From positions 9,304,001 through 9,368,000 of the forward strand of contig OX387611.1 of assembly GCA_947568835.1 (NCBI GenBank): 64,000 bases of DNA. The letters run 5' to 3'. Position numbers and translations under genes: made by a program. The stretch comes from Protonemura montana. Its lineage: Eukaryota > Arthropoda > Insecta > Plecoptera > Nemouridae. The notes below the pieces were generated by a model. It had not been told where the DNA came from. It ran no database searches and saw only the letters and a program-made list of their open reading frames with translations. Shown here in pieces: positions 44,875-59,900 of the stretch. Position 1 is the stretch's first letter. Each line of letters starts with the position of its first letter.

Positions 44875-47230
44875 CAGTCTAGTTTTCTTTTTATCAAGTC
44901 AAATTCTCAAGAAAAACGGTGTAGGTATGTCACTAATAAAGTTAACTGCTAAAATGACCAACGTCTTTTCTTATTCTATTTAGGTTTTCTTGGCTAAGCG
45001 AACGAATGAATAGTGAGGTTTGTAGGCGATTCAATCTGATCATCAATTTGGGCCTGTTTTGGATAAGCAAATAAAAGCACATTTCAAAATTCATATTCAT
45101 TATAAAATCAATACGATTTGCCAATAGCAGTCGATTGATGATGTATCACAAAATCGTAACACAACTCGGTAGCTTAGACGCATTTCGAAACCCAACTTTA
45201 CGGTTCATAATTATTAATTTCTCCGATATCTAGCTTAAATGACAAACGATTTGATAGAAAAGCAGCCTTTTTGCTCCCAGGATCACAACGCTCGTTTGCA
45301 AACTAAGCTAAAACTTTGGACGCAACAATTTTAAAATACCACGCACTAATTTTATTTTTTTGGGAAAACTTGTAGAAGGTTGACATTTGCAATTACACTT
45401 AAAAACCTCCGTAAAGATGGCGGTAAACCATCGAACTTTCCAATAGAAGCTAATATTCTCATTTGATTCCGCGCGTAAAATCGAGAATACCTTGGGACGT
45501 TGAATACATAACGGGAGATTAAAATCTCTTCGACAGGGACGATTATTCTCTTAGGTTATGGGCCAGATTTTGCACAAATTCACAGAGCAAACATGTAAAA
45601 TTTCACAAGAAAGCTGATTTAGGCCTCATTCAATCTCTTTTCTTGCCGGGTTTATTTGTTATTTCTATGCAACCATCGAGTGTGGGTTGAATTTCTTTGA
45701 TTTAACTCAGTTCCAACCAAATCTTCATCACAACAAGATCAAGACGGATCGACATAACCCTACTAATTCTACTCAAAGCTAGGCAGGATTTTGGACTATT
45801 GAAGATCTAAAAGGTAATGAAGCTGCCAAGCTTCGCTGATAAATTCGTACCTCCTTCTTCGTTCGGTGAGAATAAATTAATGCTCCGTTTTTGTTCGGTT
45901 TGGCTTGCTACAGGTTTACAGGTGTTTGACTCGGTTAAAGTACACCGATGGGTTCAAATTGAATTGACGTTTATGTAAAAGCAAAATTTTAGCAGAGTAG
46001 ATTTGTTTCTGATAATTTCCTTGGCCTGTTCTACGAAATCATGCTTCAATAACAATCTTTGGTGAATTCTGTCCAACTAGTTCCATCTTTGCTTTAATCA
46101 ACTTATATGGCCAATTTCACCAGCGTTGTTTAAATCGCTCTTCAACGATGATTAGTTCCGATTTTAATCAATGTTTTTACATTAAATTGGTTCAAAGCAC
46201 AATTATTTTCACTAATACTACCCGAAAAGTGTTGGCAAAACATGAAGAAAGAGAAAAAAAAAACTTATTTAATACGATGTGTCCAAATGGAATATTTGGT
46301 GACAAAGAAATACGAATAAAATACCAAAGGGACTATTTACTTTGACCTCAAAATCACGGATTAAAGTTAAATCCGCATCCGTCGAGGTTCAAATGTAAAA
46401 CGATTTTGGAAAGAGAGAAAATAGTGACAGATAAAAACGCGATAAAAAACTTTCTAAAATCACCACCAAACTCAAATTTGAGCCTCACTTTTTGTCCTGC
46501 TTTAAAAACCACTTTATAAATATTTCTAAGGATTGGTTAAACAATAAAAGTCAGTTTTGGGATGAAACCCCCATAAAATCTCAATTGAGCGGATTATAAG
46601 TTAAAAATCGACACCGGTGAAATCGGACATAAAGTATTTACAAGCTTTCAAACCTTCTTTCAAGCTAAGTCTATCGATGAAGCGAGATCGAAAAAAAAAC
46701 GGAGCGGCTCGCGACCAGTTTTCCAAAATACCACTCAAGGCACGGACAGGTGCAAGAAGACAAAAAGAAAAAAATGTTTTGAAAGGCCTCGTGTTAGTTT
46801 CTTTGGGCAGTGGACGTTAGAATTACGAAGACGACGGGTTCACTCACGTGTTTCTAAGACACACGACTAATTTAACCTAACTTTAGCCTGAAAAGAATTC
46901 GAGACCGGCTTTCGGTAGATTGATGAAAAGCCAGGATCGGCCGTTTCCCGATTTTTATAGCGTGGGATTCCGACTTCAATTCTCGTTTGTCAATTCCCAG
47001 ACGAGCATTTTGTTCGCAAACCCAATAGAGTTTCGGAAGCTGACGGGTTATCAATATTCTACTTCGTACTCAATAAAAAATCATCTGTATTGGATGCAAA
47101 AGTTTAAAATTGAGTTAAAAATCATCGAGTCGATCAGAAAAATTTGAGGCTCTGCATTACACAGGCTCATTGTCAAGTCTTTCCGATGTCGAGAAACAAT
47201 TCTTTGTTAGAGTTCATCAAAACGATGGTT
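44875..47230. other. gene-poor stretch
   Basis: AT-rich intergenic DNA. Nothing supported. Confidence 0.45.
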
Positions 47231-47234
47231 ACCG

Positions 47235-47505
47235 GCATCGTTGAGTGTAGGTTATAGGTAGAGTTTCAACGTCAATGTTACAGTCTCTGCGTGAAAGATG
47301 GCCGCCAAATGACTACCTTACCGATAAAAATGTAGAGTACCGGAACATCACGTTAAGTGGAGCCACTGTCATATGAAATTTAATTTCGATATTTCTCGTA
47401 GGTTAACTCGCTTTTAAGACTTTTCATGCTCAAAAAATCTCCATCAATGTTTACGTCAACGATTGAGATACATGTAACGATATTAAAAAGCGAGTTTCAC
47501 CACTT
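47235..47505. mobile_element. half copy of the 440-bp foldback MITE (family D)
   Basis: 'ttgagtgtaggttataggta' through 'aacgatattaaaaagcgag' corresponds to one arm plus centre of the element at 48975-49415. The centre is inverted relative to that copy. The second arm is missing. Confidence 0.75.
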
Positions 47506-47990
47506 CCTAAAACTCGAAATAATGTTCACGGGGACTTGCTATCGCATCTAAATATCGTCAGATGTTTCTGTAAGTTAGAGAGAAGAGTTTGAGAATTTGA
47601 TAAAACGGACGTCTTTATACTCTTGATTGATCTATACTCTTAAAAACTTGCTTATTCCCTTTTTGTACTTAATTTCAAATAGCTTTTCTTTGGATAATTT
47701 AATTTAGTGAAGCCAAAACAAGGACGGCCAGCCCGTTCCAATACTCCTGGCGTTAGCGTCAGAATTTTACGCTTTTGAAAGCGAGAAATTGTGGGTTTCA
47801 CAAGATTCTCGCGACACTTCCACCAAATTTTTACGTAATTTGTGAGCTCCTTGACATTTCGACGAGATTTGTGCTCAAGTTTGCGAATCTTCCACCGCGG
47901 CTCGAAGAAATTTGCGTGCTGGTGACCGTTGATCCCGATCCCGATCGTTGTCCCGGTCTCGGTCCTTCCAGGCTCCGCCCCCGAGTCCGA

Positions 47991-50900
47991 TCAGCTGGGC
48001 TGGAACTCGGGTAGCGGTTTGACGACGCCGTCTGCGAAGGCTCGGTGCACGGACTCGCACACAAAGCGATATTGACCCTGCGCGAAGGCGGAGCAAACGG
48101 TTAGCATAGGTCGCAAACAAACGACGGCAAGACTTAGATGGCGATTAATTATTATAAACATTGCTACCCTCTCAAAACTCGTCTGTTCAATTGGGGACTA
48201 TAGCCCTAGCCATCTATGCTAATTGTAATTGAATGCCACCATTTTGAGAGGATTTTAGTGTATTTGATGAGAATGACGGATCTCCAAGGAGTAGAATCAC
48301 GAGGCTGTGAATACTCACAGTCACTCTGATTCTAGTGACGCTATACCATGTCACAACCTGTCAAACTTCAGTAACTCCAATTTCACATTTAATAATTCTT
48401 ATAAAAGGTTCATAAAAAAGTGTATATTTGGATTTCAGTCCCTGATTGGATTTATGGTTGTAATGAGATATTTGTTATAGTGAGGAAGGAAAGAGAGGGA
48501 GTGCAACTAACCGCAGAAGAAAATTGGCATTGCGTGGTGCACTTGTCGAAAAATTTGACGAATTCTCGAGAATCATTAAGTTTTGGCAAGTTACCTTTAG
48601 AAATGTAAGCGAAGGGGTACATAGTGGGCCGAATTTAGTTTTTTCGAGTTTTCTCATTCACAGTAGCTGTAAATGGAGGAAAATTTTTACTATACATGCA
48701 TTACAGTAATTAGAACAACATATGTTTTTTCTAGAATTATGCAAGCATTTGTGGCTGAAATATCTGAAGTGACCCACTATATTACCACTTGACTTGCCAT
48801 GTACCACCCATATAGCAGGTTATATTTGCCATGACTGAATATCTCCAATTTCTTCAATTTAAGCACCACTTAGAAACTCTACAAGAATGTAGCTTAGATC
48901 AACAACAAAAACACTGTAATTTTTTGAAAATTTTCTTTCCAGTCAGGATGGCAGAAAAGTTTGATAACCCACTATAGACCGTGACCGTTGAGTGTAGGTT
49001 ATAGGTAGAGAAACAACGTTAATGTTACAGTCTCTGCGTAAAAGATGGCCGCCAAATGACTACCTTACCGACAAAAATGCAGAGTGTCGGAACGTCACGT
49101 TAAGTGGAGCCACTGTCGTATGAAATTTAATTTCGATTATTCTCGTAGGTTACTCGCTTTTTAATATCGTTACGTGTATATCAATCGTTGAGGTAAACAT
49201 TGATGGAGATTTTTTGAGCATGAAAAGTCTCAAAAGCGAGTTAACCTACGAGAAATATCGAAACTAAAATTTATACCACAGTGGCTCCACTTAACGTGAC
49301 GTTCCGGTACTCTGCATTTTTGTCGGTAAGGTGGTCATTTGGCGGCCATCTTTCACACTGAGACTGTAACATTAACGTTGTTTCTCTACCTATAACCTAC
49401 ACTCAACGCCGTGACCCACTTATGTACCACCTTCCCCTGCTACGTAGCGCCTATTTTCTTCTCCAGTAATCTGCGCTCCTTCTTTCTATCTTTCTTCACC
49501 ATGACAAATTTCCAGCCTCTTGACACTCATAATGGGATCTCTGTTCTGCAACACTCACGGCTGTTTGTATCATCATAGCGCGCTGGTCTCGCATGGTCCT
49601 GACGATGTCCAGGGGATAGACCGGCTGACCGGCTTCTACCAGGCACACAGCGGTCTCCATCAGGATCAGCACGCCAGTGCGGCCGATGCCGGCGGAACAG
49701 TGCACAACCTAACGGGGATCGAAACGAGAAATTAAGATTGATTTGAGGTTAGAGTTGGTACTAGCAAAGTAAAACCATACTACCACAGCGCTAAAGTTAA
49801 ACCGTCTTCGCGAAAAAAGGCACCCAACGACATAATAAAAGAATACCTGTAATTAAATTGTTTCTACATTGTATAAAAACGAACAAATTCAATTTTAATA
49901 AAAGTATATGACGACCACACACGGAAGATCCAGACGATCCAACCTAGAACCGAAGTTGGGAAGTTCTCACTGGTGGCGGACGGAATACGGCTGTGGAACG
50001 AACTCCCTGCCCTTGTCATGTCCCCCTTCCCCAAGAACGCAAAGGAATTTAGACGCCGATTAAAAGAAAATCAAAGACGAGATAATCCAAACGACTAGCC
50101 ATGTAAATAACGTAGCTAACTTTAACCGGACACCACTAACCGGACACCATACAACCGGCAATCATAAAACATGTACCATGCCTAAGTATGAGAATAAATA
50201 AATAAATACGATGCGCTTTGTTTGCTGAAAGGAAATAAAGAAAAATTACGAAGAAAAATGGAACTCTGAAAGTGTAACGTATATATTTATTTATATTTAT
50301 TTATTATATATATTTACCGTTGGCTCAGCGCTGCCCGCCCGAGCCGACCGGACGCGCCCAGCGAACGCGGCGAACTGCGCCGGGTCGTCGGGAACGCCGT
50401 GGTCTGGCCAAGCCGTGTACTGCATGTGAGTCACGTGGCGCCGTTCACCAGACTGCAACAAGTGAGGTTAGGTGGTAAGAGAGGTTAGGAATCTGCGGTT
50501 TTCATCTACGTTGTTGAGCATAATTAAAAAAAAAGTCTATTCCCATCTAGGGTAAGTTGTCTACATGTAGGTTAACATTTCCTGCTGAAAAAAAACAACT
50601 GCTAGTGTTGAGCAAGCCGACCGGTGCCTTTTCAACGTGCTGCCTATCATGTTGCCATAGTTTCCATGGAAGAGGAGGCCACCTCTTCAAAATTGAAAAG
50701 ATGGGCTACAGCAACAACGTTGGCACAGGATCTTTCCTGGGAGCGTCAATTATGGAATGGAACCAGCTGGACATGGACGTAGTTGAGCCATGGCCGAAGT
50801 CAGCTGAAGAGTTTACAATTAGAATTAAAATTAATAATATTAAGAAAAATGTAAACTAGAATAGCTAGGTATAGAAGACATTATACTGTAACCAAGCCAG

Positions 50901-53900
50901 GGTGCTATAAACAATAAAATATTAAATACGATACAATACAAAATCAATTTTAAAAGAGTATCTTCTAGACAGCATGTTCTATAACCTGGATGACTTTCTT
51001 AAAAACGCAAATTTTTAATTTTTGTTATTGAATCGAATTGTAATCATTGATTTGACGTGGTCAACAAGGTTGTGGTACCTTTGGTAAGACATTTTGAAGT
51101 AGCAAGAGCGCTATCAAAGTTAAAAATGTTACTCTGGGTAACCCTTACATGATTAAATTATTTCTTCATACTATATTTACAACATTCAATTACATTCGGA
51201 TTGGCGAAGTGGTTCAGAGTGAGTAGATGATGGTGTACGTAACATTTTGCTCTGTTTGACTTGACTTGCGGTCCTAAAAATGACCTAAAAACGGTCCTGG
51301 CACTTGCACCTGGGCGGTGGCTACACGAGCCAGAGAACAGATTGGTTACCGCTGCTAGTACCCAAGTTGACTAATCACAGGCCGGCTTGGGCTCTGATTG
51401 GCCAGCTTGGGCTCTGATTAGCCAGCTTGGGCTCTGATTGGCCAGCTTGAGCTCTGATTAGCCAGCTTGGGCTCTGATTGGCCAGCTTGGGCTCTGGTTG
51501 GCCAGCTGCCCTCCCACATCCAGCAAACCCCTATGAAAGCGGTGAACACCTGCCGCTTCGACACAATTCTGAAGATGTCGGCGTCAACGTCGAAGAAATG
51601 TCAACTCTACAAGTCCTGTTAAGGACCGCGAGTCAATTTCGACAGAGCAACACCGTTAAACACACCACCATCTGTTACTTTTGTAGTAATAGCTTAATAT
51701 AATTTTATATTGATATTAAGCAGAACTGTTTACAAACTAGCGAGACGAAATGCACTTCCCACGGATGCGCTGCTTTGGAAAATAAATATCCCAATAATGG
51801 AATCATCCGCTTCCATCATCCGCTTGCTGGTTTAAGCACCCCAATGGAAATGCCAGAAAAACAAAAAAAACACTGCATATCCCAATAATGTAGCACAGCT
51901 ATTTTCAAACTGGTAAAACGTATTCGAAACTAACAGCGGAACAGTTACGCCTTGACTTCGAGACCCAGGCAATCGAAAAACCTGTTCGAATTGATTTCGA
52001 ATAAAATCGAATGCAGCGTACTCACCTCTGTATCTGTCAACGCCAGCTCCCGGTAAACGAATCCGTCCCTCGTGGCTTCTGTATCGCAACGAATGGCCAG
52101 CTTAGCTGCTTCCAACGTTTCTCCAACGGGTGGCCAGTAGCGGTGACATTTTGCACGGCCTCTTTCAGCCAGCGGAGTGACCATCACGATCAATGTCGAC
52201 CCAGCCTCGAGCACCATCTGCCAGAAGTCTGCCACCGTGTTGGACAGGGGACCTGTGTTGACAAGAGAGTGAGGTTAGGAGGTGCATTCTTGGCTCCCTG
52301 CCAGACCAGGCTAGCTCCATCATCAGCCTGTCATTCACCGACAGCCAATAGAAAAGTGTCACAGGGACATGGTTAAGCGGTGGCCGGTTCTTGGTGCTGT
52401 TGGACAGGAGCTGCCAACACAGTGTGTCGAAGGGACAAGGCGTAGCGGTGGCCGGTCCTTGGTGCTGTTGGACAGGAGCAGCCAACACAGTGTGTCAAAG
52501 GGACGAGGCTAAGCGGTGGCCGGTCCTTGGTGCTGTTGGACAGGAGCAGCCAACACAGTGTGTCAAAGTGACAAGGCTAAGCGATGGCCGGTCCTTGGTG
52601 CTGTTGGACAGGAGCAGCCAACATAGTGTGTCAAAGGGACAAGGCTAAGCGGTGGCCGGTCCTTGGTGCTGTTGGACAGGAGCAGCCAACACAGTGTGTC
52701 AAAGGGACAAGGCTAAGCGATGGCCGGTCCTTGGTGCTGTTGGACAGGAGCAGCCAACACCGTGTGTCAAAGGGACAAGGCTAAGCGGTGGCTGGTCCTT
52801 GGTGCTGTTGGACAAGAGCAGCCAACACAGTGTGTCAAAGGGACAAGGCTAAGCGGTGGCCGGTCCTTGGTGTTGTTGGACAGGAGCAGCCAACACAGTG
52901 TGTCAAAGGGACAAGGCTAAGCGGTGGCCGGTCCTTGGTGCTGTTGGACAGGAGCAGCCAACACAGTGTGTCAAAGGGACAAGGCTAAGCGGTGGCCGGT
53001 CCTTGATGCTGTTGGACAGGAGCAGCCAACACAGTGTGTCAAAGGGACAAGGCTAAGCGTTGGCCGGTCCTTGGTGCTGTTGGACAGGAGCAGCCAACAC
53101 AGTGTGTCAAAGTGACAAGGCTAAGCGGTGGCCGGTCCTTGGTGCTGTTAGACAGGAGCTGCCAACACAGTGTGTCGAAGGGACAAAGCTGATATTTAGG
53201 GCCTACCTTGCGTAGCGATGTATCTGTTGACGACACCCGAGCCAGGTATCTCCATGGTTACGTAGTTTGCGTTGATGTAGTCGCCGGCCGGGCCAGCTAT
53301 TAGGATCACTCGTGTTGCGTCGTCTGCAAAAATCAAGATTTTCTTCGATCAGCAAGAAGAATGTTCGGTTGCCGCGATCATCCAGTTGACTACAGAATAG
53401 GAAATTAATGTTCGCGTCAACAATTCTTAAATACGAGTAATCTTCGAGAAATAAAATAAAATTTCTTAACACTCGAAACAACTGTGACTCTATGATGGTT
53501 TTTAGACTCATGTCTACTTGATTTATCCTTAGCACAAGTTTTTAGAAAAACTATTTGAACTGGGTTTTGAATGCTAAGTAAAGGGCTACTAAATTTCCCT
53601 ATTTAAATTAAATTTAAATTTAGTAGCCCTTTACTTAGCATTCAAAACCCAGTTCAAATAGTTTTTCTAAAAACTGTGACTCTATTTCTGGGCGGCTAAT
53701 ATTTTTGTCGGTATAATAGTCATAAGCCGATGATTTTTTTAAAACACCAGAACATCAGTGCTGTGACAAATAAGAAACCCAACACCCCGACTCACATGGC
53801 GAGATGTCCCGATATCGATTCTTGGCCGCGTGCTGCTTGCTCTCTGTGGCGGCCATCGCCGGGTTTTTCCGATAGAGTTGTTCGAACTGCGCCACGAGCG

Positions 53901-56900
53901 CGCCACTGGCCAGCCCGTCGGCCAATAGGAGCATCGACTCGTCCAGTGCCGAGCCGGGATGGGTGGAGCCGGGGGCCGGTAGCTCGGGCACGTACTGGTA
54001 GGGCGGTTCTTCCGTGCGTGCTCCGTCATACATAGCTGCAAAGTTCAGTTGACATTATTTTAGGGAAAGGATCTCCGGAGTGACTTCAGAACCAATTTCA
54101 GCATAGATAGAAGATAAATAAAACCAAGCCGACATCGCATTAGCACATAGCAAATAGGTAGCACTAAGACTAATAGCACTAAACCAAACTACTAGGTGAT
54201 ACGGATATATTATTCAACACTTATTGTTATTCATTATGTTACACTTATTTTATTTATTTATTTTATTTATTAATTTCACAACTTTGACATGCATTTCTTT
54301 ATAAATGCTATCGGATGTTGCTATCTTATTTGACTATTGCTAAGTTTAGCCTTAATTTCTTTAGAGGTTTTCGACAGTAGTAGACAGTAGTAGTCTGTTT
54401 GACGTATGTCATACGTGGCGGCAAAAATACACCTTAGACCTAAGAACTAGCATAGATCAGATAACCTACTAGTACTAACCATAGGTATGCATGTAGCTAA
54501 GTTACAAATCAATAAAAAAACAAAAAAAACCTCCATAACACTCACCGTTTGGTCGAATGGCCAACGTCAACGTGCCGGGCGGTTCTTCCCTCGACGCCCG
54601 AATCAACGCGACCACCTGCTCGTGCGGTAAGTTGTCGACGCAGGTGCCGTTGATCCGGAGCACCTGGTCTCCCTCGGAGAGTCGGGGCAGGCATCGATCG
54701 GCCGGCGTGTTGGGAGCGACGCGGGACACGAGCACCGGCGCACGCAGCTCGCTGCCGCCCTTCACGTTGAAACCGAACCTGGGACGGGAGATTTGTGGTA
54801 AGTGAGGTTTAACCATGCATTGCTACAGTTTACCTTGCCTTGCCACAACCTGGTGGACTCTGACTACATATTGCCAACTTTAGAATGCAAAATAGAGCTA
54901 GTCTTCACCGGGGAGTTTGAAAATAAACCAGGAAATTATGATCGAATAATACATCACGCACTGAAATTCTTTGTGAATTTATCAGTTTAATTACCTGAAA
55001 TTAATTCTATTGAAAAATTAGGACCTTTATTACAAAACTAAAAGTCCTAATGAAATCTGCTAAATACCTAACGTACACTAGCGGATTCTAGCAATGGCTG
55101 CCAAAAAGTAGTTTGCAAGCTTGGTTTCCTGCCAAAACCTGATAAAAGTTAAAAGTAATCCAAAATATATTAATTGGAACTTAGGTTGATTAAAATTTAT
55201 TGTTTTTCATTAAATATTTTATTTTCCTGAATTATTAAATGTTTCAACCAAAGAAAAACATTATTTTGTTGCTTTTAAATCGGATAGTTAACAGTAGCAT
55301 CATGGTGTCATGTTTTCTAGGTTGGTACAAGCACCCCAGAAAGTGGCAAACTCAAATTAATCCTAGTGTTTGACAGACCCGTGGCACTGGTCTAATGGTG
55401 GCTGTGAACGAGATGTTAATAATGACGATGAACCTAACGTAGCCAGAATGGGACTCATCTCAATGGGCACAACCAATAAGATAACTCTATTTTTGTTTAA
55501 ACCTCCACTTGCTTATTTAACTTGCCCTAAATTTAGATTCCAGATAGATTCCAGAAGGAGCTGAAACCAGCAAAGGATTTCACAAATAAAATGGTATTTG
55601 AGGAAAAGTGAAATACAAGTGACACTTTTAAGAAAAGTCTGGCTGTGAATTAGCATCTTAGAGGAGCTAAGTACTTGTCCACCTATGCGTTGTCTGGGTC
55701 TCTTCACTTTTGTGAGGATCCCTTATCCCACCCACAGAAGCTGGATATATGTTTGCCGAGATAGTTCCGTTGGTAGAGCACCCGACTGGCAACAGGGAGG
55801 GGACCTCCCTGGGGACCTCCCATATCCCGGTTTGGGTGCGTATTTTTTTTTTTATATAATCCTAAAATAGTTTGTAAAATTACCTCCCATCAGCGTCAGG
55901 TTCGATGGTGATGCAAACGACGGTGTCCTCGTCGTAAGCCGCCGGCTCGTACGTGTTCGTTTCGTCGTCGACGCCGTCCGTCCGTTCCTCGTCTTCGTCC
56001 GCGTAGCTCATCGCGCGCGTCGACGGCGCGAACGCATTACGTTCTGTGCCGAAGCCGCCCTCGCTGAACAAACGAGATGGGATCAGATGGTTGAATTATT
56101 ATTTATTATTATTTGTGGTGTTTAACGACGCGCTGTTTTGACAACTGGCCATGCGGCACTGGTCTGATGGCGTCGGTGAATGAGTGGATGATGATGATGA
56201 TGAACCTAACCTAGCCTAGAAGGGAGGAGGGGAAACCTGGTACCGGCACGTAGCCTACTCCTGTTGAAGAGCACCAAGGGGATCACCGGCTTAACATCCC
56301 TTCCGAAGGACGGTACAACGCGAACAGCAGGATTCCTCTACAAATCCTTGCTGTCGAGAGGTTGATAAGTAAGGTGAATGAAGTTGCTGTACTAACTTTC
56401 ATCCCTCTAACCTCTCTCCCGAACAGAACTGGTCATGTGTATAATGGTCACCCATTCAATACCTGACTCAGCACAGTGTTGCTTAACTTCGGTGATCTAA
56501 CGAGAACCGGTGTTTCCAACACGCCAAACCGTTCGGTCAGATGGTTGAAAAAACTAAATTACACATTTCTGATGCCTATGGCATTTTATTTAAAATGATT
56601 TAATTTTCATTTCCACGTTTATTGCCCCATGTATCACGTAGGATATTTGCAGACAAAAAAAAATTGCATGCTTACCTGCAATTGAATAAGTTAATATGAA
56701 CAAATAATTCAATAAAACAAACAAAAAACCGACCTACGAACACATTTAGGAATGTAATCAAAATTAGTTTCTTCCAAAATCAGAAAAATATGCAGCAAAG
56801 CTGAATTTCTAAAAACTATAAAAACCTTTCTAGCCTTTCTAATCTTTCCACCATAAGGTTAGAGTATTTTTCTGTCATTCTTCAAGATTATTATTTTATT

Positions 56901-59900
56901 TATTTATTGAATACAGATTTAATTTGATCCAGGAAGTGATTCAGAAAACAATGAATCAATATCATCCCCACCAAGAAATCAATTTTGGAACTACACTACA
57001 TCCAAAATCAGATGTGAACCCATTGCGGTCGCCCACCCATTTCCCATCCGATCGCAACGTTGCTCAACTTCCCGTCAACTCACTCGTCAGAAGGCAGCGC
57101 CGGATCTGTCCAAGCCCTCCTCGGTTCCCTCGCCCCCAGCGACGTGACCCTCCGCCCCTCGTAGGGGCGTGCCGCCCTCGCGGAGGGGGCAGGAGCAGGG
57201 GCGGTCGGCGGCTTGGCCTTCTCCTCAGTCGCTGGACGGGCCACACGCTTGCTGGGCGATCTGTCGACACAAAACCAACATGTCAAGCACATTGCGATCA
57301 CAGCGCTGATGAAGGCTGTGTGATTACGAAGATATCTTCGTAACTTGGCAATCTTAATCTCTGGTCGCTATCACAGATGTCGAGATAAGATAGCGGTTAA
57401 TCCAGCAGGTGATCTATGCAGCTCCAAGTGGCACTGACTTATCTTTTCTGTCCTGTGGTTTTGATTTCAAGTTTCCCTAGTCATTGTCAAAGAAGATAAG
57501 TCACTAGAGATAAGAGAATATTTTCTAACCGTGAGAAAGGCAAAACACCGAAACGACAAAATTCGTTGGAATGATAGGAATTTCTAGACCTAGAAAATTA
57601 ATACAGGTTATGATATTTTAACTTGATGGAAAATACATTAAATAATTGAATAAATATCATGTTCTTTTTTTTTAAAGTGATGGGAAAATAGATTATTATT
57701 ATTATTATTTATTATTTGTGGTTTTTAACGACGCACTGTTTTGACAACTGGCCAAGCGGCACTGGTCTAATGGCGTCGGTGAATGAGTGGATGATGATGA
57801 GGATGATGATGAACCTAACCTAGCCTAGAAGGGAGGAGGGGAAACCCGGTGCCGGCACCTAGCCTACTCCTGTCGAAAAGCACCAAGGGGACCACCGGCT
57901 TCACGTCCCTTCCGAAGGACGGTACAACTCGAACAGCAGGCGAATGAAGTTGCTGTACTAACTCTCATCCCTTCAAACCTCTCTCCCAAACAGAACTGGT
58001 CATGTGTATGATGGTCACCCATCCAATACCTGACTCAGCGCAGTGTTGCTTAACTTCGGTGATCTAACGAGAACCGGTGTTTCCAACACGCCAAACCGTT
58101 CGGTGGGAAAATAGAGATATATGGAAGCAGTTAGTAGAAAATAAAGAGACAATAAAGCAAAAGAAAGAAAAAAAAAAAAAGGAAAAGAAAAAATTAATAG
58201 TTTTGAAATAGTATGGCAAAGATGAAAAAAAAAATACATATATATATATATATATTATATTACAGATGAAATGAAAATAAATAAATAAAATAGTTATCCA
58301 AATTTCCAAACATATAAAAAATCTGACAAGCGAATCGATCTCACCTGACGAAAGTGCGTTCGAGTCGCGCCCGGTGCCGCCCCTCCTCGACGGTTTGAAA
58401 CTCTGTCCGCCCGGAGAAAGCGAATCTCGAGCCGAGCGTGAGGTGAAACCGTCTCGGGGTGACGTGCGGTGAATGCAAGCGGAAGAACGTGTGATGCTCG
58501 ACGCAAGACTTCCACAGGCTCTTGCTGGCTCGATACGCGGGCAGATTGAAGCCGAGCAGCGTGTCGCAGCTCTCAGACTGAAAGAGTTAGGTTACGTTAG
58601 CGTACGGTTCCAAAAATGTATAATTATAATTATGTTTTTATTCCGCAAAGTAAAATCCCAAACGCGAGTAATCCGAGAGAAATAACTAAATTAAATTTCT
58701 CAACACTGGAAATGACGGTGATTCCAATTAGCATCCTTCGTTTTTGTTGGTAAAGTAGTTATTTGACGACCATTTTTCAAGCAGACAGCCGAACATTAGC
58801 ATTATGGCAGTACGGAAGAATGTAGAAGAATTTAGGCAATAATGAAAAAATAATAGGCTATAGGAATTTAATAATGTTCATACAATTCATTTTAAATTAC
58901 ATAATGATGTGTCATTCACAATTTTACTTGCTTAGCAAAAGAGTGCAGGTTTGTGTTCGTTGCTATAGTACAAAAATAATATATTATTCATCCCTTCATT
59001 TAAGAAAATTTGTTTTGTAAAGCAAAAATGTTTGTTGTTGTTGCATAAACCAAATTGAAGTCAAAGCTCACCAGCTCACGACGCAGCTGAATGAAGAACT
59101 GCTTGCGTTTGAACGAGATCTTGACCACCTTGGACCACGAGAACGTGTTGATTCGTACTGCGTTCTTGATGATTACGAGCCCGACGGAAGCCACGCCCAG
59201 CTGGATTTCCTTGCCTCCGTTGTCTCGAGCTCTGCTGAGAAAAACCAAACTGGTCAGCGAAAACAAAAAAACGCTTGAATTAACCACGCAGGTCCTTAGT
59301 TAAGCAAAGAATAATATACTTATAAGAGTAGGGGCTTTCAAAAAGCAATTTTAATTGCATTCAACAAATAAACTCCTTTTTTGCTTCTTTGCAATCCTTT
59401 ACTCTAACTCAGTACCGTAAAAATGTTGACCCAAAAGCAATTTTTGCCATTTTAACCTAAAGACCTTTGACTTTTTGATAACATCTTCTAAAATCTGGTG
59501 TGGTAGGCAAACTGTTGGACCAATTTTGCTAAAAAACGCAGGGGGTCTAAACTCTTAACACAAAAAGATGTCCAGAAAATTCCATCAAAATTAGAGAAGC
59601 CAAGAAATTCTACAAGAAAATCTTGTGGTCTATGACAAGGTGTGTGACATCCAGCGAATTATCCAGCAACTTTGCCATTACCTTTCCTTGCGCTTTCCAA
59701 CAAGAGTTGATTACAAGCTAACTCCAGCTCTCCCCTCCTTTCTTCTAGGCTAAGTTAAGTTTAGTGAACAATCAAAAGAAGTGTTTCCTACCTGTGCAAG
59801 TCCACCCCATACATATCCAATCGCTTTGCATGGTCCAAGTAGTTGAACTCAGCATCAGCGGGCGTCTGGCCTCGGTGTAGTTTGTGCAGCTCCGAAACTT

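Noticed and set aside
56924-57343. 139-codon plus-strand ORF
   Set aside because: It is the complement of phosphatase exon 7, whose frame and phase fit the gene.
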